Positions 36,593 to 45,615 of a stretch of 64,000 bases of DNA are shown here, in pieces (positions within the stretch are counted from its first letter, which is position 1; every line of letters starts with the position of its first letter). The stretch comes from CAVQRC01 sp963715045 (GTDB lineage: Bacteria > Planctomycetota > Planctomycetia > Pirellulales > Lacipirellulaceae): assembly GCA_963715045.1 (NCBI GenBank), contig CAVQRC010000008.1, positions 124,001-188,000 on the forward strand. The letters are read 5' to 3'. The notes beneath the pieces are model-generated. The model saw only the letters and a list, made by a program, of their open reading frames with translations, was not told where the DNA came from and did no database searches. The translations under genes and the position numbers were made by a program.

Positions 36593-36619
36593 AACCGGAG
36601 CCCTCGGCTTTGCCGGGGG
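36593..36619. repeat. Solo end of the AACCGGAGCCCCCGGC element
   Basis: AACCGGAGCCCTCGGC then TTTGCCGGGGG. Same as the left end of the long elements at 48262 and 62979. Further solo or partial ends lie near 56296-56312 and 63772-63790. Confidence 0.6.
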
Positions 36620-36774
36620 ACGGAACTTCCCAAATCCCTCGGCCCAGTACTTTGCCCGCGCCCGGTGGCCGGATCGCAGTCATTTATCGACCGCGGCGGT
36701 GCCAGATGGGTGCACCAACGGAGTTGCGGACGTCCGGCCGTTTGAAACGGTTTCTTAGTGATTTGAACGAAGGT

Positions 36775-36813
36775 GCGATGATCATCGTTCGCTTCGCGAA
36801 CGATGATCATCGC
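36775..36813. repeat. Perfect 18-bp inverted repeat with 3-base loop
   Basis: GCGATGATCATCGTTCGC, loop TTC, then the exact reverse complement. The core CATCGTTCGC/GCGAACGATG recurs inside both long elements (48749-48771; 63464-63486 with one mismatch). Confidence 0.75.
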
Positions 36814-36909
36814 ATGAAGACCTGGCGGACACCCGGCGGCGATTTCGGCCTCGATCAGGCGCCGTACACAGCTCATCGTCTCGTTTCGGCTAACAACTGG
36901 GGCGGGCGC

Positions 36910-37340
36910 GGCAACCGTGGGCTCCGCGTCAACTCGCCGGAGGCTCGTCGCGCTCGCCTACGGCTAAATGCTGCCGCTGCTTCGCAGCTGAGCGCCTCGC
37001 CACAATTTCTTCAGCGCGCGCGCGGCAACCGTGGGCTCCGCGTCAACTCGCCGGAGGCTCGTGGCGCTCGCCTACGGCTCAATGCTGCCGCTGCTTCGCA
37101 GCTGAGCGCCTCGCCACAATTTCTTCAGCGCGCAGGCAACCGTGGGCTCCGCGTCAACTCGCCGGAGGCTCGTGGCGCTCGCCTACGGCTAAATGCTGCC
37201 GCTGCTTCGCAGCTGAGCGCCTCGCCACAATTTCTTCAGCGCGCGCGGCAACCGTGGGCTCCGCGTCAACTCGCCGGAGGCTCGTGGCGCTCGCCCACGG
37301 CTAAATGCTGCCGCTGCTTCGCAGCTGAGCGCCTCGCCGC
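36910..37340. repeat. Tandem array, four copies of a ~112-bp repeat
   Basis: Units begin GGCAACCGTGGGCTCCGCG at 36910, 37024, 37135 and 37247 (periods 114, 111, 112). They are about 95% identical, the last diverging after GCCTCGCC. Each unit contains an inner inverted repeat (CCGTGGGC ... GCCNACGG) and a GCTGCGAAGCAGCGGCAGC-type stem. Single copies of the same module occur, in both orientations, inside the long elements at 48262 and 62979. The unit is not CRISPR-like, since no unique spacers are present. The open frame across it (36610-37446) is judged spurious. Confidence 0.85.
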
Positions 37341-37621
37341 GATTGGTCTATTCTCGTCGGAAACAATTGGAGTAGACTTTGAAAACTTTACCTGCCCGGG
37401 TCGATGCCGGGGGGGAGTCGCTGGCGGCAAGGAACTGCTCCGGTGACTCTTTTTCCCGCAGTTCAGGCCTCATTGGACGGTCCGAGCGTCAACGGGCCGC
37501 GAGTGGCCCGCGATTTGCGGTAGTGCCGGGGCGGTAAAGGAATTCCCCGCGAAGGATCCGGGGACGACGGCTCACTGAGTCGTACGCGATCGACGCTTCA
37601 ACGCACGTCAAGGAAGACAGC

Positions 37622-38689
37622 ATGAAAGCGACTCTCCTGCGTGCCACCATGAAGGTGGCCTTCTACGCCTGTGCCAGTGGGGTTCTGCTGGGAGGCACGC
37701 TTCCCCAAGGCTGGGCCCGCCAGTTTCGGACGACGAACTTCTATGTCACGGCCCCGACCTATGAACTGGCTCGCGAGATCGGCGAAGCGGCCGAGAGATT
37801 TCGCGAGCAACTGGCGATCGAGTGGCTTGGCGAACCCATGCCGCCGTGGTCGGAACCGTGCCCCATTCGCGCCAAAGTATCGCCTGAACTGGGGGCAGGC
37901 GGGGCAACCAGCTTCCTGTTCGATCGGGGCGAAGTCTACGGATGGCGGATGAACATCCAGGGTTCGCGGGAACGCGTCCTTGACTCGGTGCTGCCGCATG
38001 AGGTCACGCATACGATCTTTGCGAGTCATTTTCGCCAGCCATTGCCGCGATGGGCCGACGAAGGTGCCTGCACCACCGTCGAACACCCGAGCGAAGTCGA
38101 TCGCATGAAGCGGATGCTCGTCAAGTTTCTCAAGTCGCGCAAGGGGATCCCATTCAGCGACTTGATGATGATGAAGGAGTATCCGCCGGAAATGCTGCCG
38201 CTGTACGCTCAGGGACATGCATTGGCGGAGTACCTGATCGGCCAGAAGGGGAAACGCGCGTTTCTGGTGTTTCTCGAAGACGGGCTTCGTGATGAGAACT
38301 GGCCCCGGGCAATCCGCAGCCATTACGGTTACGCGAATCTGTTATCGCTCCAGAATGAATGGCTGGAGTGGGTGAAGCAGGGTCGGCCGCCAGTGGATTC
38401 GGGTGGTGACGAACTGCTGGCCGCCGCTGCGAGCTCGGCCGAGTCAAGTGGTGCGGGCTCGCTCCGCAGCCAGAGCCCGGACGACACGCGCGGGCTGGTT
38501 CGCGTGGCGGCCTCAGAAGACCAACGGGCCACGCGGGAGGTGCCTGCTCACCTGACGCGGCCGGTTGCCCGATTTGCGGAAGTTGCCCGCGAAGAACCGT
38601 CGCCAGAGCCACCCGCGACCGCCGGGCCGCCACAGGCCGAGGGCGTCCGGGAAGCCAAGGTCGTGTTCGAGTGGAAGCGCAGAAGCTAG
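37622..38689 (+). CDS. Secreted gluzincin-type metallopeptidase-like protein
   Basis: 355 residues. Signal-like N-terminus (KVAFYACASGVLLGG) with cleavage near GWARQ. The zinc motif HEVTH is at ~126-130 with the downstream Glu in PRWADEGAC about 18 residues later, matching the HExxH...E pattern of peptidase MA-like gluzincins. The body ends around residue 260 (YANLLSLQNEWLEWV). The last ~95 residues are Ala/Ser/Pro-rich and disordered-looking. The substrate is unknown. Stands alone and converges on cdsA. Confidence 0.78.
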   Translation: MKATLLRATMKVAFYACASGVLLGGTLPQGWARQFRTTNFYVTAPTYELAREIGEAAERFREQLAIEWLGEPMPPWSEPCPIRAKVSPELGAGGATSFLFDRGEVYGWRMNIQGSRERVLDSVLPHEVTHTIFASHFRQPLPRWADEGACTTVEHPSEVDRMKRMLVKFLKSRKGIPFSDLMMMKEYPPEMLPLYAQGHALAEYLIGQKGKRAFLVFLEDGLRDENWPRAIRSHYGYANLLSLQNEWLEWVKQGRPPVDSGGDELLAAAASSAESSGAGSLRSQSPDDTRGLVRVAASEDQRATREVPAHLTRPVARFAEVAREEPSPEPPATAGPPQAEGVREAKVVFEWKRRS

Positions 38690-38697
38690 CCCGCTCG

Positions 38698-38825
38698 GGA
38701 ATGTCTAATTTCTAATGACTAATGACTAGGGAATCACGAAACCCTAATGACGAAGCAGAAGCTGATTTGGGCATTGGTCATTAGGGATTAATTAGTCATT
38801 CGTGCTTACTCATTAGTCATTCCCC
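38698..38825. repeat. Palindromic ATGACTAATGACTA repeat, copy 2 (between convergent genes)
   Basis: CTAATGACTAATGACTAGGG in the left half and CATTAGGGATTAATTAGTC plus CATTAGTCATTCCC in the right half. Lies between the metallopeptidase (+) and cdsA (-), starting 8 bases after the metallopeptidase stop. Confidence 0.75.
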
Positions 38826-38862
38826 CCCCACCGCCGGTGCGAATCTCGCCGCGAAATCACTG

Positions 38863-39837
38863 CTACGCGAGGGCGAAGAAATATCGCGTGACGTGATAGA
38901 ACACGGGGGCGGCGAAGCAGATGCTGTCGATCCGATCGAGCACGCCGAGATGTCCCTCGACGAGGGTGCCATAATCCTGGACGCCGCGGTCCCGCTTGAT
39001 CGCCGACATCGTCATGCCCCCGGCGAACCCCATCACGGCGATCAGGGCCGACATCAGGCCGGAATGCAGAAACGACCCGAACGGCGTCGCCCACCACAGC
39101 ATCATCCCCAACAGGGACGTGCCGGCGATGCCGCCGAACAGACCTTCCCAGGTCCGCGACTCGTTGATCTGCGGGGCAATGACGCGACGGCCGAACAGCC
39201 GGTTGGCGATGAACTGCAAAGCGTCGGAAACGAGTACCATCACGACAAAGAAAAACAGCAGCTTGCGACTCGCCGCCGCATCAGCCAGGTTGTCGCCGAA
39301 TCGCAGGAACAGCAGGGCCGGTGCGAAGCTCAGGCAATAAACGCAGATCAGCATGCCGCACTGAATCTTGGCAACCCGCTCCAGGAATCGCTTGGCGTCG
39401 CCGGCCAACGCGACTCGCGCCGGCACGAACAACAATCCGTAGACGGGGATCACGATACTATACAGCGGATAAGTGCTCTGCTGCCGGTCGGGATGGTCCA
39501 TCGCCACGAGCACGAACTGCAGCGGTGTAAACAGAAAGAACACCCAGAACAACGCCCGGTGATCGCCCAGCCGCGTCGGCGTCAGCGTGATGAACTCGCG
39601 CAACGCCCAGAACGAAAGAAATCCGAACAACGCGATTGTGATGCTCGTGGTCAACACGAAAGCCAGGGCCACAAAGCCGCAGATCATCGACCACGCCCGC
39701 AGCCGGCTGTTGAACGCCTCGACGGCGGCCGGATTCACACCGATATCCGCCTGTCGCTTGATGATCTGGCCGATGAGGGTCGAGATCCCCAGCAGCCCGA
39801 CCACCACGCCGATCAGTCCCCAGGTCCTGCCGTCCAT
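38863..39837 (-). CDS. cdsA: Phosphatidate cytidylyltransferase (CDP-diacylglycerol synthase)
   Basis: 324 residues, eight or more predicted membrane helices. The C-terminal signature region reads SAIKRDRGVQDYGTLVEGHL then GVLDRIDS, the CdsA pattern S-x-x-K-R-x4-D-x-G-x-L-x-x-H-G-G-x-x-D-R-x-D. Two positions differ from the classic form: Gln instead of Lys before the Asp, and HLG instead of HGG. The enzyme makes CDP-diacylglycerol from phosphatidate and CTP at the inner membrane. It starts 2 bases after the stop of the upstream PlsC-type acyltransferase, so the pair is an operon supplying consecutive steps of phospholipid synthesis. Confidence 0.88.
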   Translation of the reverse strand: MDGRTWGLIGVVVGLLGISTLIGQIIKRQADIGVNPAAVEAFNSRLRAWSMICGFVALAFVLTTSITIALFGFLSFWALREFITLTPTRLGDHRALFWVFFLFTPLQFVLVAMDHPDRQQSTYPLYSIVIPVYGLLFVPARVALAGDAKRFLERVAKIQCGMLICVYCLSFAPALLFLRFGDNLADAAASRKLLFFFVVMVLVSDALQFIANRLFGRRVIAPQINESRTWEGLFGGIAGTSLLGMMLWWATPFGSFLHSGLMSALIAVMGFAGGMTMSAIKRDRGVQDYGTLVEGHLGVLDRIDSICFAAPVFYHVTRYFFALA

Positions 39838-39839
39838 GT

Positions 39840-40448
39840 CTACCGCTCCTTGAGCCGGAGGACGGCATCGCGGGCCCGAGCGAGAAACTCGTTCTTGGGC
39901 TCACCCCGTTCGAGCCAGATCGGCGGGCCGAACTTGACGCACGAGAGCAGCGGGACCGGGAGAAACTCGCCACGGGGAAGAATCCGATTCATGTTGTCGA
40001 TATATACGGGAACGAGTTCAAGTTCGGGTCGCTTGCGAGAGAGATAGAACAGTCCACTCTTGAACTCGCCAACCTCTTCGCCCTCGGACCGGCCCCCCTC
40101 AGGAAAGATGATCAACGAGTGCGTTTGACCGATTTCACGGAGCATCAAGTCAATTGGGCTCTGGTGCACTTTGATTTCCTGACGGTCAATCAACAACGCA
40201 TTGTAGGCCTTGGCAACATGGGCTCGAATCCACCCTTTGGTCCAATAATCTTTGGCGGCGACCGGTCGCGTGAGTTTGCGGATATGGTGGGGCAGAGCGG
40301 ACCAGACGAGAATGACGTCCAGATGGCTGGTGTGATTGGCAAAATAAACCCGCTGACAGGTGTCGGGCTGGCAATCGACCCAACGGACGCTGGCCCCGCT
40401 GAGGAATCGGGCCGTGAAGGTGAGTAAGGCTTCGGTAAACATCGACAA
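39840..40448 (-). CDS. 1-acyl-sn-glycerol-3-phosphate acyltransferase-like (PlsC family)
   Basis: 202 residues. Acyltransferase motif I N-H-T-S-H-L-D (catalytic H-x4-D), motif III F-P-E-G-G-R-S, and the later V-P-V-Y motif region (LELVPVYIDNMNRILPRG). It transfers an acyl chain to lysophosphatidate (or a related lysophospholipid) to give phosphatidate, the substrate of the adjacent CdsA (2-base spacing). The upstream EPS genes end ~100 bases away on the same strand, so a longer transcript is possible. Confidence 0.88.
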   Translation of the reverse strand: MSMFTEALLTFTARFLSGASVRWVDCQPDTCQRVYFANHTSHLDVILVWSALPHHIRKLTRPVAAKDYWTKGWIRAHVAKAYNALLIDRQEIKVHQSPIDLMLREIGQTHSLIIFPEGGRSEGEEVGEFKSGLFYLSRKRPELELVPVYIDNMNRILPRGEFLPVPLLSCVKFGPPIWLERGEPKNEFLARARDAVLRLKER

Positions 40449-40549
40449 CCGAGCGTAAAACGACAGATCAGCGGGGCCCAGGGCGAGATGCGGAGGGGCT
40501 GGCGAGTGGGGCGACTCGCTGGCTTGTTCCCACCCCGCGAGGGCAGTTG

Positions 40550-41794
40550 CTATGGTATCTCCCGTCCGAAACTGCCGGAAGAGAGTGGAGATCGGGGTTC
40601 GTCGCCAGCGGCTGTGTTCGTCGCCAGCGATCGCCCACGCTTGGTTTCGTAAATTCGGCGAATCAACTGTTCATAGCCGTCGACCATGGTTTCGAGCGAC
40701 GCGTGGGCCACGACATGTTGACGCCCGGCCGCGCCGAACTGTGCTCTCAGCACGGGGTCGTCGAGAAGTTCCACGACACGGGCGGCGAATCGTGTGGCAT
40801 CGCCGGGCGGAACCAGAAATCCGGTCTCTGCGTGACGAACCGTCTCCGACACCGATCCCACGTCGGTGGCCACGACCGGTATCTCCATCGCCAGCGACTC
40901 GAGAATCGATACGGGGTTGGCCTCGATGTGGGAAGTCAGCGCGAACACATCCATGGCGGCGAGCAACTGGGGGATGTCTTCACGGGTGCCGACGAATCGG
41001 ACCGCGTCAGCGATCCCGAGTCGGTCGGCTCTGGCTTCTAGCGCCGCTCGGATCGGGCCGTCTCCGACCACCACGAAGCAGGTCTCGGCGACGGAATCGC
41101 GGATCAGGGCGGCTGCGTCCAGAAACATCTCGTGGTTTTTTTCCGGTCGCAACGCGGCGACGATTCCGACCACGGGACTGGCCTCGGGAATCTCGAGTTC
41201 ATCGCGGATCGCCAGGCGATCTGTCAGCGGGGCGAACCGCCGGGTGTCGACGCCGTTGGGAATCACCTCCACCTTTTCCGCTGGAAGCCTTTCGATCTCG
41301 ACGAGGTGCCGGCCGTGCGGGGCCGCGACGCCGATGAAGGCATCTGTCAATCTTGTAAGCCGACGGTTCAGGAAGCCAATGCTGTCGGGCCAGCCGGTGG
41401 AATGCAGGGCACAACACACAACCGGTACGCCCGCCCGCCATGCGGCGAGGCGGCCCCAGAACATCTTGTCTCCCGCCCCGACGGTGACGATCGCATCGAC
41501 GTGGCGCGTATGCAGCAGCCGCGTCAGCCGCCCCAGGACACCGACGTCGTACTTGCTGGAGAGCAGACCGCTGGACACCGGAACCTCGGCCGCCAGTGCG
41601 TCTCCAAGCGGACCGCGTTCTTTCAAGCAGCAGAGTTCCGGTGCGAACGCGCTGGGGTCCAGGCGGCGGATCAGGTTCGCGAGCAGTGTTTCGGCGCCGC
41701 CGACCGGCATGCTCGTGACGAGAAACATCACCTTCAGCGGACCGTGGTCGGCATCCGCAGCAGAACAGGAACCGGTGTCGTTCATGATGCTCAT
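40550..41794 (-). CDS. GT4-family glycosyltransferase (exopolysaccharide)
   Basis: 414 residues from ATG 41794; the open frame upstream to 42415 is a shadow of the flippase gene. The start overlaps the flippase stop by ATGA, so translation is coupled. GT-B fold: VTSMPVGGAETLLANL near the N-terminus, VEVIPNGVDTRRFAP, VGIVAALRPEKNHEMFLDAA, VGDGPIRAALE and the donor-site E-x7-E in HIEANPVSILESLAMEIPVV. It uses a nucleotide sugar (identity unknown) to extend an oligosaccharide in the cytoplasm. Last gene of the minus-strand EPS operon. Confidence 0.9.
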   Translation of the reverse strand: MSIMNDTGSCSAADADHGPLKVMFLVTSMPVGGAETLLANLIRRLDPSAFAPELCCLKERGPLGDALAAEVPVSSGLLSSKYDVGVLGRLTRLLHTRHVDAIVTVGAGDKMFWGRLAAWRAGVPVVCCALHSTGWPDSIGFLNRRLTRLTDAFIGVAAPHGRHLVEIERLPAEKVEVIPNGVDTRRFAPLTDRLAIRDELEIPEASPVVGIVAALRPEKNHEMFLDAAALIRDSVAETCFVVVGDGPIRAALEARADRLGIADAVRFVGTREDIPQLLAAMDVFALTSHIEANPVSILESLAMEIPVVATDVGSVSETVRHAETGFLVPPGDATRFAARVVELLDDPVLRAQFGAAGRQHVVAHASLETMVDGYEQLIRRIYETKRGRSLATNTAAGDEPRSPLSSGSFGREIP

Positions 41795-43347
41795 CGCGTC
41801 GTGAGAGATCCTGGTGAGCCGAACCAGCGTGCCAGTAGTCCGAGGCGCTCGCCCGCAATCGCGGTGAGCCGGGCCCGCTCGCTCGCGGAGAAGAGTGCCG
41901 TCCTGGTGAACAGGGCAGCACAGACGACCATTAGCCCCGCCGCCGCCGTACCCGTGCCGCCACACAGGCAAGCCGGCAAGCAGCACATGATCCAGGTCCC
42001 CGCATCGACCTGCATCCCGATCCGCGTATTGACGCGAAACGTGATCGCGAGTGCCGCCGCGTTGGCGATTGTGGTTGCCAGCACGGCCCCGGCGAGTCCA
42101 TACAGTGGCATCAGGAGGACATTTAGTCCCACGTTGGCAGCCAGGGCGATCAGCAACGGCACACAGGTCCACCGTGTCTTCTCGGCACACCACAAATACA
42201 TCTGGGCCACCACGAACAGGCCGTTCCACGTGCAGTAGGCGAGCGTCATCGGCATGACGGCCCGCCCGCCGTCGTACTTTCCGGCGAGCGCGACGTCGAA
42301 TAACAGCGGCGAAGCAAACAACACGCAGGTCGCCGCCGCCGTCATGGCAATGGCGGTCAGCTTGAGGGCAAAGTTGACGAGTTCCGAAACGGCCTTGCGG
42401 TCGCCCCGTTCCCAATCGTGACTGAGGTACGGCAGCAGGACGCCGCCGAGCAGATCCGCAACCGAGACGAGCAGCAGCGGCACGATGCGACTGCTGTGAT
42501 AGTGACCGATCTCGACCATGGCGTCCTGGGGAGCCAGACCGCTGAAGTGCACGATCATGTAGCGATCGACCACCATGAACAGGCTATTGAAGATGTTGAC
42601 GGCCCAGACCCAGAACGCGAACCGCGACAGCTTCGACCAGAACTCCTTCACGGCGGGCGGAGTACTGTCGGCAGGTAGCTCGGTAATCGCGTACCGCACC
42701 CACAACAGGGCGCCTGCCGACGAGACCGCGCATGCGCCGCCGTAGGCGATCACCACGCTCGCGGCCGACATCCGCCATGCCAGCAGCAGCAGGAGCGACA
42801 TCACGGCGAACCCGATGCTCTGGCAAAAGTGCATCGCCGACACGATCCGGAACATTCGCAAGCCCGTGAACAACGCTTCCAGAAAGTGATGCAGCACGAC
42901 CATTCCCAGGCCGATGGCCACGAGAACCACCAGCCCTTCGCGATCGGGTTCTCCGAAGATCAGCCAACTGAAGCGCGGGGCCGCGACCAGGACCAATGCC
43001 AGCGCCGTGCCGCACAGGATCGACGTGCAAATCGTCGTCCGCCGCAGGAACGAACGAAGTTGTCGCCGTTGCCGGTAGTATTCCAGATATCGTCCGAACG
43101 AACCGGGAATGCCCAGCACGGCCAGTGGCGAAGCGAGCATCAGAAAGCTCAACGCCATTTCCCACAGCCCCAGTTGCTGGGGGTCGAGCCAGCGACAGAA
43201 CAAGACCCCCCGACCGAATCCGATCGAGCGCTGGATCACCGTCACGCCCAGCAGGATGATCACGCTGCTGGCCAGTGTGTCGGCACGGAGTCGGCCCTGG
43301 CGCGACTCGGGCAGAGGACTGGAGGATGGTTCGGAGGGTGACGACAT
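41791..43347 (-). CDS. Polysaccharide flippase (Wzx/MATE-like membrane protein)
   Basis: 518 residues with about 12-14 hydrophobic helices and a basic cytoplasmic N-terminus. Typical Wzx features: IQRSIGFGRGVLFCRWLDP in helix 1, LAVLGIPGSFGRYLEYY, and repeated small-residue helices. It would flip undecaprenyl-linked oligosaccharide across the inner membrane. It begins 23 bases after the deacetylase stop and ends overlapping the glycosyltransferase start. Confidence 0.88.
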   Translation of the reverse strand: MSSPSEPSSSPLPESRQGRLRADTLASSVIILLGVTVIQRSIGFGRGVLFCRWLDPQQLGLWEMALSFLMLASPLAVLGIPGSFGRYLEYYRQRRQLRSFLRRTTICTSILCGTALALVLVAAPRFSWLIFGEPDREGLVVLVAIGLGMVVLHHFLEALFTGLRMFRIVSAMHFCQSIGFAVMSLLLLLAWRMSAASVVIAYGGACAVSSAGALLWVRYAITELPADSTPPAVKEFWSKLSRFAFWVWAVNIFNSLFMVVDRYMIVHFSGLAPQDAMVEIGHYHSSRIVPLLLVSVADLLGGVLLPYLSHDWERGDRKAVSELVNFALKLTAIAMTAAATCVLFASPLLFDVALAGKYDGGRAVMPMTLAYCTWNGLFVVAQMYLWCAEKTRWTCVPLLIALAANVGLNVLLMPLYGLAGAVLATTIANAAALAITFRVNTRIGMQVDAGTWIMCCLPACLCGGTGTAAAGLMVVCAALFTRTALFSASERARLTAIAGERLGLLARWFGSPGSLTTR

Positions 43348-43370
43348 GCGGGTGACAGGCGACAGAGCGT

Positions 43371-44294
43371 TCAGGGATGGGTCACAGAAGTGGTCACGTC
43401 AGGAGGCAGGGCCTCAAACGGGCTGGCGTCGGCCGAGTCGTTGGCGAATCCTGCGGACACCCCGTCCGCGTGGTCAAGGGCGAATGCCCGATGGCAAGCG
43501 GCTTTGCGAGGATCGTACGTCAGCCAGTTCTTGAGCCGGACCATTTCCGGATCGCCATGAATGCGGCACAAGTGGAAGGGGTCGCCGCCGGGAAAGTTGT
43601 AGCCGCCGTATGCTGAGCAGACGCCCGCGAAGGCGATTGTCCGGGCCACGTCGCACGCCTGCTGCGACATGTTCTCGACCTGTCCGTACGGGAATGCGAA
43701 GTAGCGTACGGGCGTGCCGGTGAGCTGCTCGAGGTCTTGTTTCGATCCGGCGATCTCATCTTCCACCGCGGGAAGAGAGGCCGCGCCCAGATTGGCATGC
43801 GTGCGGGTGTGGGCGCCGATTTCGACGCCGGCCTGAGCCAGGGCGCGAATCTGCGCCGGTGTGTTGGGGCGGAGCAGTTCGCCGTGCTGGATATCGTGGG
43901 GGAACGGCAAGTCGCTCAGTACATGTTCGCTGGCGACGAAATACGTCAGCGGAATGTCGTTCCCGAGCAGGTAGGGCAGGGCCGCATCGCAGTTGTCGGC
44001 GTAGCCGTCGTCGAACGTGATACAGACGGCAGGGGTTGTCGAGCGGCCGGCTAGACGGCGTTGAGCTTCGGCGAGCGCGATGATTTCGTACCGGCGGCGG
44101 ATCCACTCGATGTGGCGAATGAATTTTCGCGTGGAAATCGTCCACGCGTTCGGGTGCCGATCGGCCACACGGTGATAGAACAGGATGCTCACCGGCGCCT
44201 GGCCCGCGGCCGCGAGCCAGCGAACCCGACGAGCACGTTGGTATCGCGTCGCCTGGTAATACAATTCAAGTACGCATTGCCGACCAACATTCAC
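43371..44294 (-). CDS. Polysaccharide deacetylase (NodB-type)
   Basis: 307 residues. NodB motifs: TFDDGYADN (catalytic Asp-Asp pair), HTRTH (zinc His pair) and YFAFPYG. N-terminal VSILFYHRVADRHPNAW is the usual entry strand. Such enzymes remove N-acetyl groups from polysaccharides, here probably the nascent exopolysaccharide. No signal peptide is evident. The start overlaps the end of the GNAT-type gene by ATGA (44291-44294). The context (FemAB/CelD-like protein, deacetylase, flippase, GT, Wzz) recalls exosortase-linked EPS loci. Confidence 0.9.
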   Translation of the reverse strand: MNVGRQCVLELYYQATRYQRARRVRWLAAAGQAPVSILFYHRVADRHPNAWTISTRKFIRHIEWIRRRYEIIALAEAQRRLAGRSTTPAVCITFDDGYADNCDAALPYLLGNDIPLTYFVASEHVLSDLPFPHDIQHGELLRPNTPAQIRALAQAGVEIGAHTRTHANLGAASLPAVEDEIAGSKQDLEQLTGTPVRYFAFPYGQVENMSQQACDVARTIAFAGVCSAYGGYNFPGGDPFHLCRIHGDPEMVRLKNWLTYDPRKAACHRAFALDHADGVSAGFANDSADASPFEALPPDVTTSVTHP

Positions 44295-44788
44295 AGGGCG
44301 GGTGCTCCCAGGCTGGAGCCATCACCGCCGACCCAGTTGAGCCCGCTTTTCACGATCGCTTTCAGTTCGTGGGCCACCCGCCACGTCGCGTCGCGGACTC
44401 TGGCCGTGGCGCGATTGTTGGCGATCCGGTACCGGTGCGCCGGCACGGGCGTGGCCCGCCAATGGTGCTTGTACTCCTCGTCACCCCGCATGAAGTCGTA
44501 GGTGTGATGCCCCTCGTCGATCGCCCGGCGGATCGTGTGCATCATCGCCAGTCGCCCGGGTTGCTTATCGATGTGGTCCGGGTCGAGCCCCGACTGATAG
44601 GCGTACGTGACCCCGCCGCCCGCAAAGTTGTACTCGCCTTCGATCGGATGGCCTTCATAGCTGACGATTAACAGACGGAGGTCGCCCGACGCGAGAAAAT
44701 GCTCGAGAAGCTCGCGATGAAAACGCGTGAACCGCGCCGATGCGAAACAGCCCGGATCGCCGAGCGCGTTGCGGCGACGCTGGTGCAA
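44291..44788 (-). CDS. GNAT/CelD-type acyltransferase-like protein, C-terminal part
   Basis: Second half of the protein starting at 45437. It reads FASARFTRFHRELLEHFLAS, LIVSYEGHPIEGEYNFAGGG, DKQPGRLAMMHTIRRAIDEG, YDFMRGDEEYKHHW, a CelD/FemAB-like GNAT core. The missing join (RVSYRFAETTDDLAELWPIL) is in this frame upstream of 44788, reached after one extra A at about 44865. Confidence 0.75.
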   Translation of the reverse strand: MHQRRRNALGDPGCFASARFTRFHRELLEHFLASGDLRLLIVSYEGHPIEGEYNFAGGGVTYAYQSGLDPDHIDKQPGRLAMMHTIRRAIDEGHHTYDFMRGDEEYKHHWRATPVPAHRYRIANNRATARVRDATWRVAHELKAIVKSGLNWVGGDGSSLGAPAL

Positions 44789-44819
44789 ATCGACCAGAAT
44801 TGGCCAGAGTTCGGCAAGG

Positions 44820-45437
44820 TCATCTGTCGTTTCGGCAAACCGATACGAGACTCTTTCCCGTCTCGACGTAGGCTCGGCTCAGCCGTCGCAACTGTTTGCG
44901 ATGCGACTTGGAAATCGCGGACATATATTCGTCCCACGTCGACGGCAGCGCGAGTTGCCAGTAGTTCGTCTGCTGCGTCGGCTGCGATGTGCCGAATCCG
45001 CGGGTGGCGAACTCGTTCAACAGGCGAGGTACGATCGGATCGCCATCGCGTACGTCATCCAGTTCGATCGCATCCCAGGCCGTGAACTCATCGGTCAGGT
45101 AATCCACGATTGTCGAGACGATGCGGTCACGATATTGCGGCTCGTGAAGAATCGTCAGGTAGTCCGAGCAGACCTCCTCTTCGCCCAGAAACCGCAGCAC
45201 GCGGCCTTTGAGCGGGCTGCGGACGAGCCGCCAGGGAGCGATTCCGACGACTTGGTTGGCTTCCGTGCAGACCAGCACGCACAGTCGCTGTACGTGGTCG
45301 GCCTGCCGTCCCGAGTAGAACCGCCACCAGTTGGCAAGCCATTCCCAGCGGAGGATCGGGTGATCGCCACTGAGCGCGTTCCAGGCAGGGCGGATTTCGA
45401 GCAGTTGGCTGTAATGTGTGATCCGAACAACGTCCAT
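44820..45437 (-). CDS. GNAT/CelD-type acyltransferase-like protein, N-terminal part (frameshifted)
   Basis: Start at ATG 45437 (MDVVRITHYSQLLEIRPAWN), typical of the CelD/FemAB-like family; the frame extends upstream to 45521 without homology-like sequence. WLANWWRFYSGR, VCTEANQVVGIAPWRLVRSP, FLGEEEVCSDYLTILHEPQY and WDAIELDDVRDGDP are family landmarks. The frame ends in noise after RLSRAYVETG. These proteins accompany exopolysaccharide loci; the acceptor is unknown. The divergent promoter region with the Wzz-like gene is 178 bases. Confidence 0.78.
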   Translation of the reverse strand: MDVVRITHYSQLLEIRPAWNALSGDHPILRWEWLANWWRFYSGRQADHVQRLCVLVCTEANQVVGIAPWRLVRSPLKGRVLRFLGEEEVCSDYLTILHEPQYRDRIVSTIVDYLTDEFTAWDAIELDDVRDGDPIVPRLLNEFATRGFGTSQPTQQTNYWQLALPSTWDEYMSAISKSHRKQLRRLSRAYVETGKSLVSVCRNDR

Positions 45438-45615
45438 CTCGAAACAAGCTCCCCCGGGCCACGCAGGCCGCCCAAACCTCATTGCCGCTACAAAACATCC
45501 TTTCGGACCGGAAGACCCCAAAGGCCTGTTTTAGAAGCTAGCTTCTGGAGAGGACTTGCGTCGTGCAATCGCAGTCCGATCGAAACCTCGTGCCATCATC
45601 CAGTAGCTCAAGCCC

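Noticed and set aside
36910..37340. Possible CRISPR array
   Set aside because: The repeat unit is ~112 bp with no unique spacers and no cas genes nearby.
36610..37446. 278-residue + strand open frame across the 112-bp tandem array, with repeated NRGLRVNSPEAR peptides
   Set aside because: The repeat periods (114, 111, 112) are not all multiples of three; the frame is kept only because insertions balance. The same module is found in non-coding elements in both orientations.
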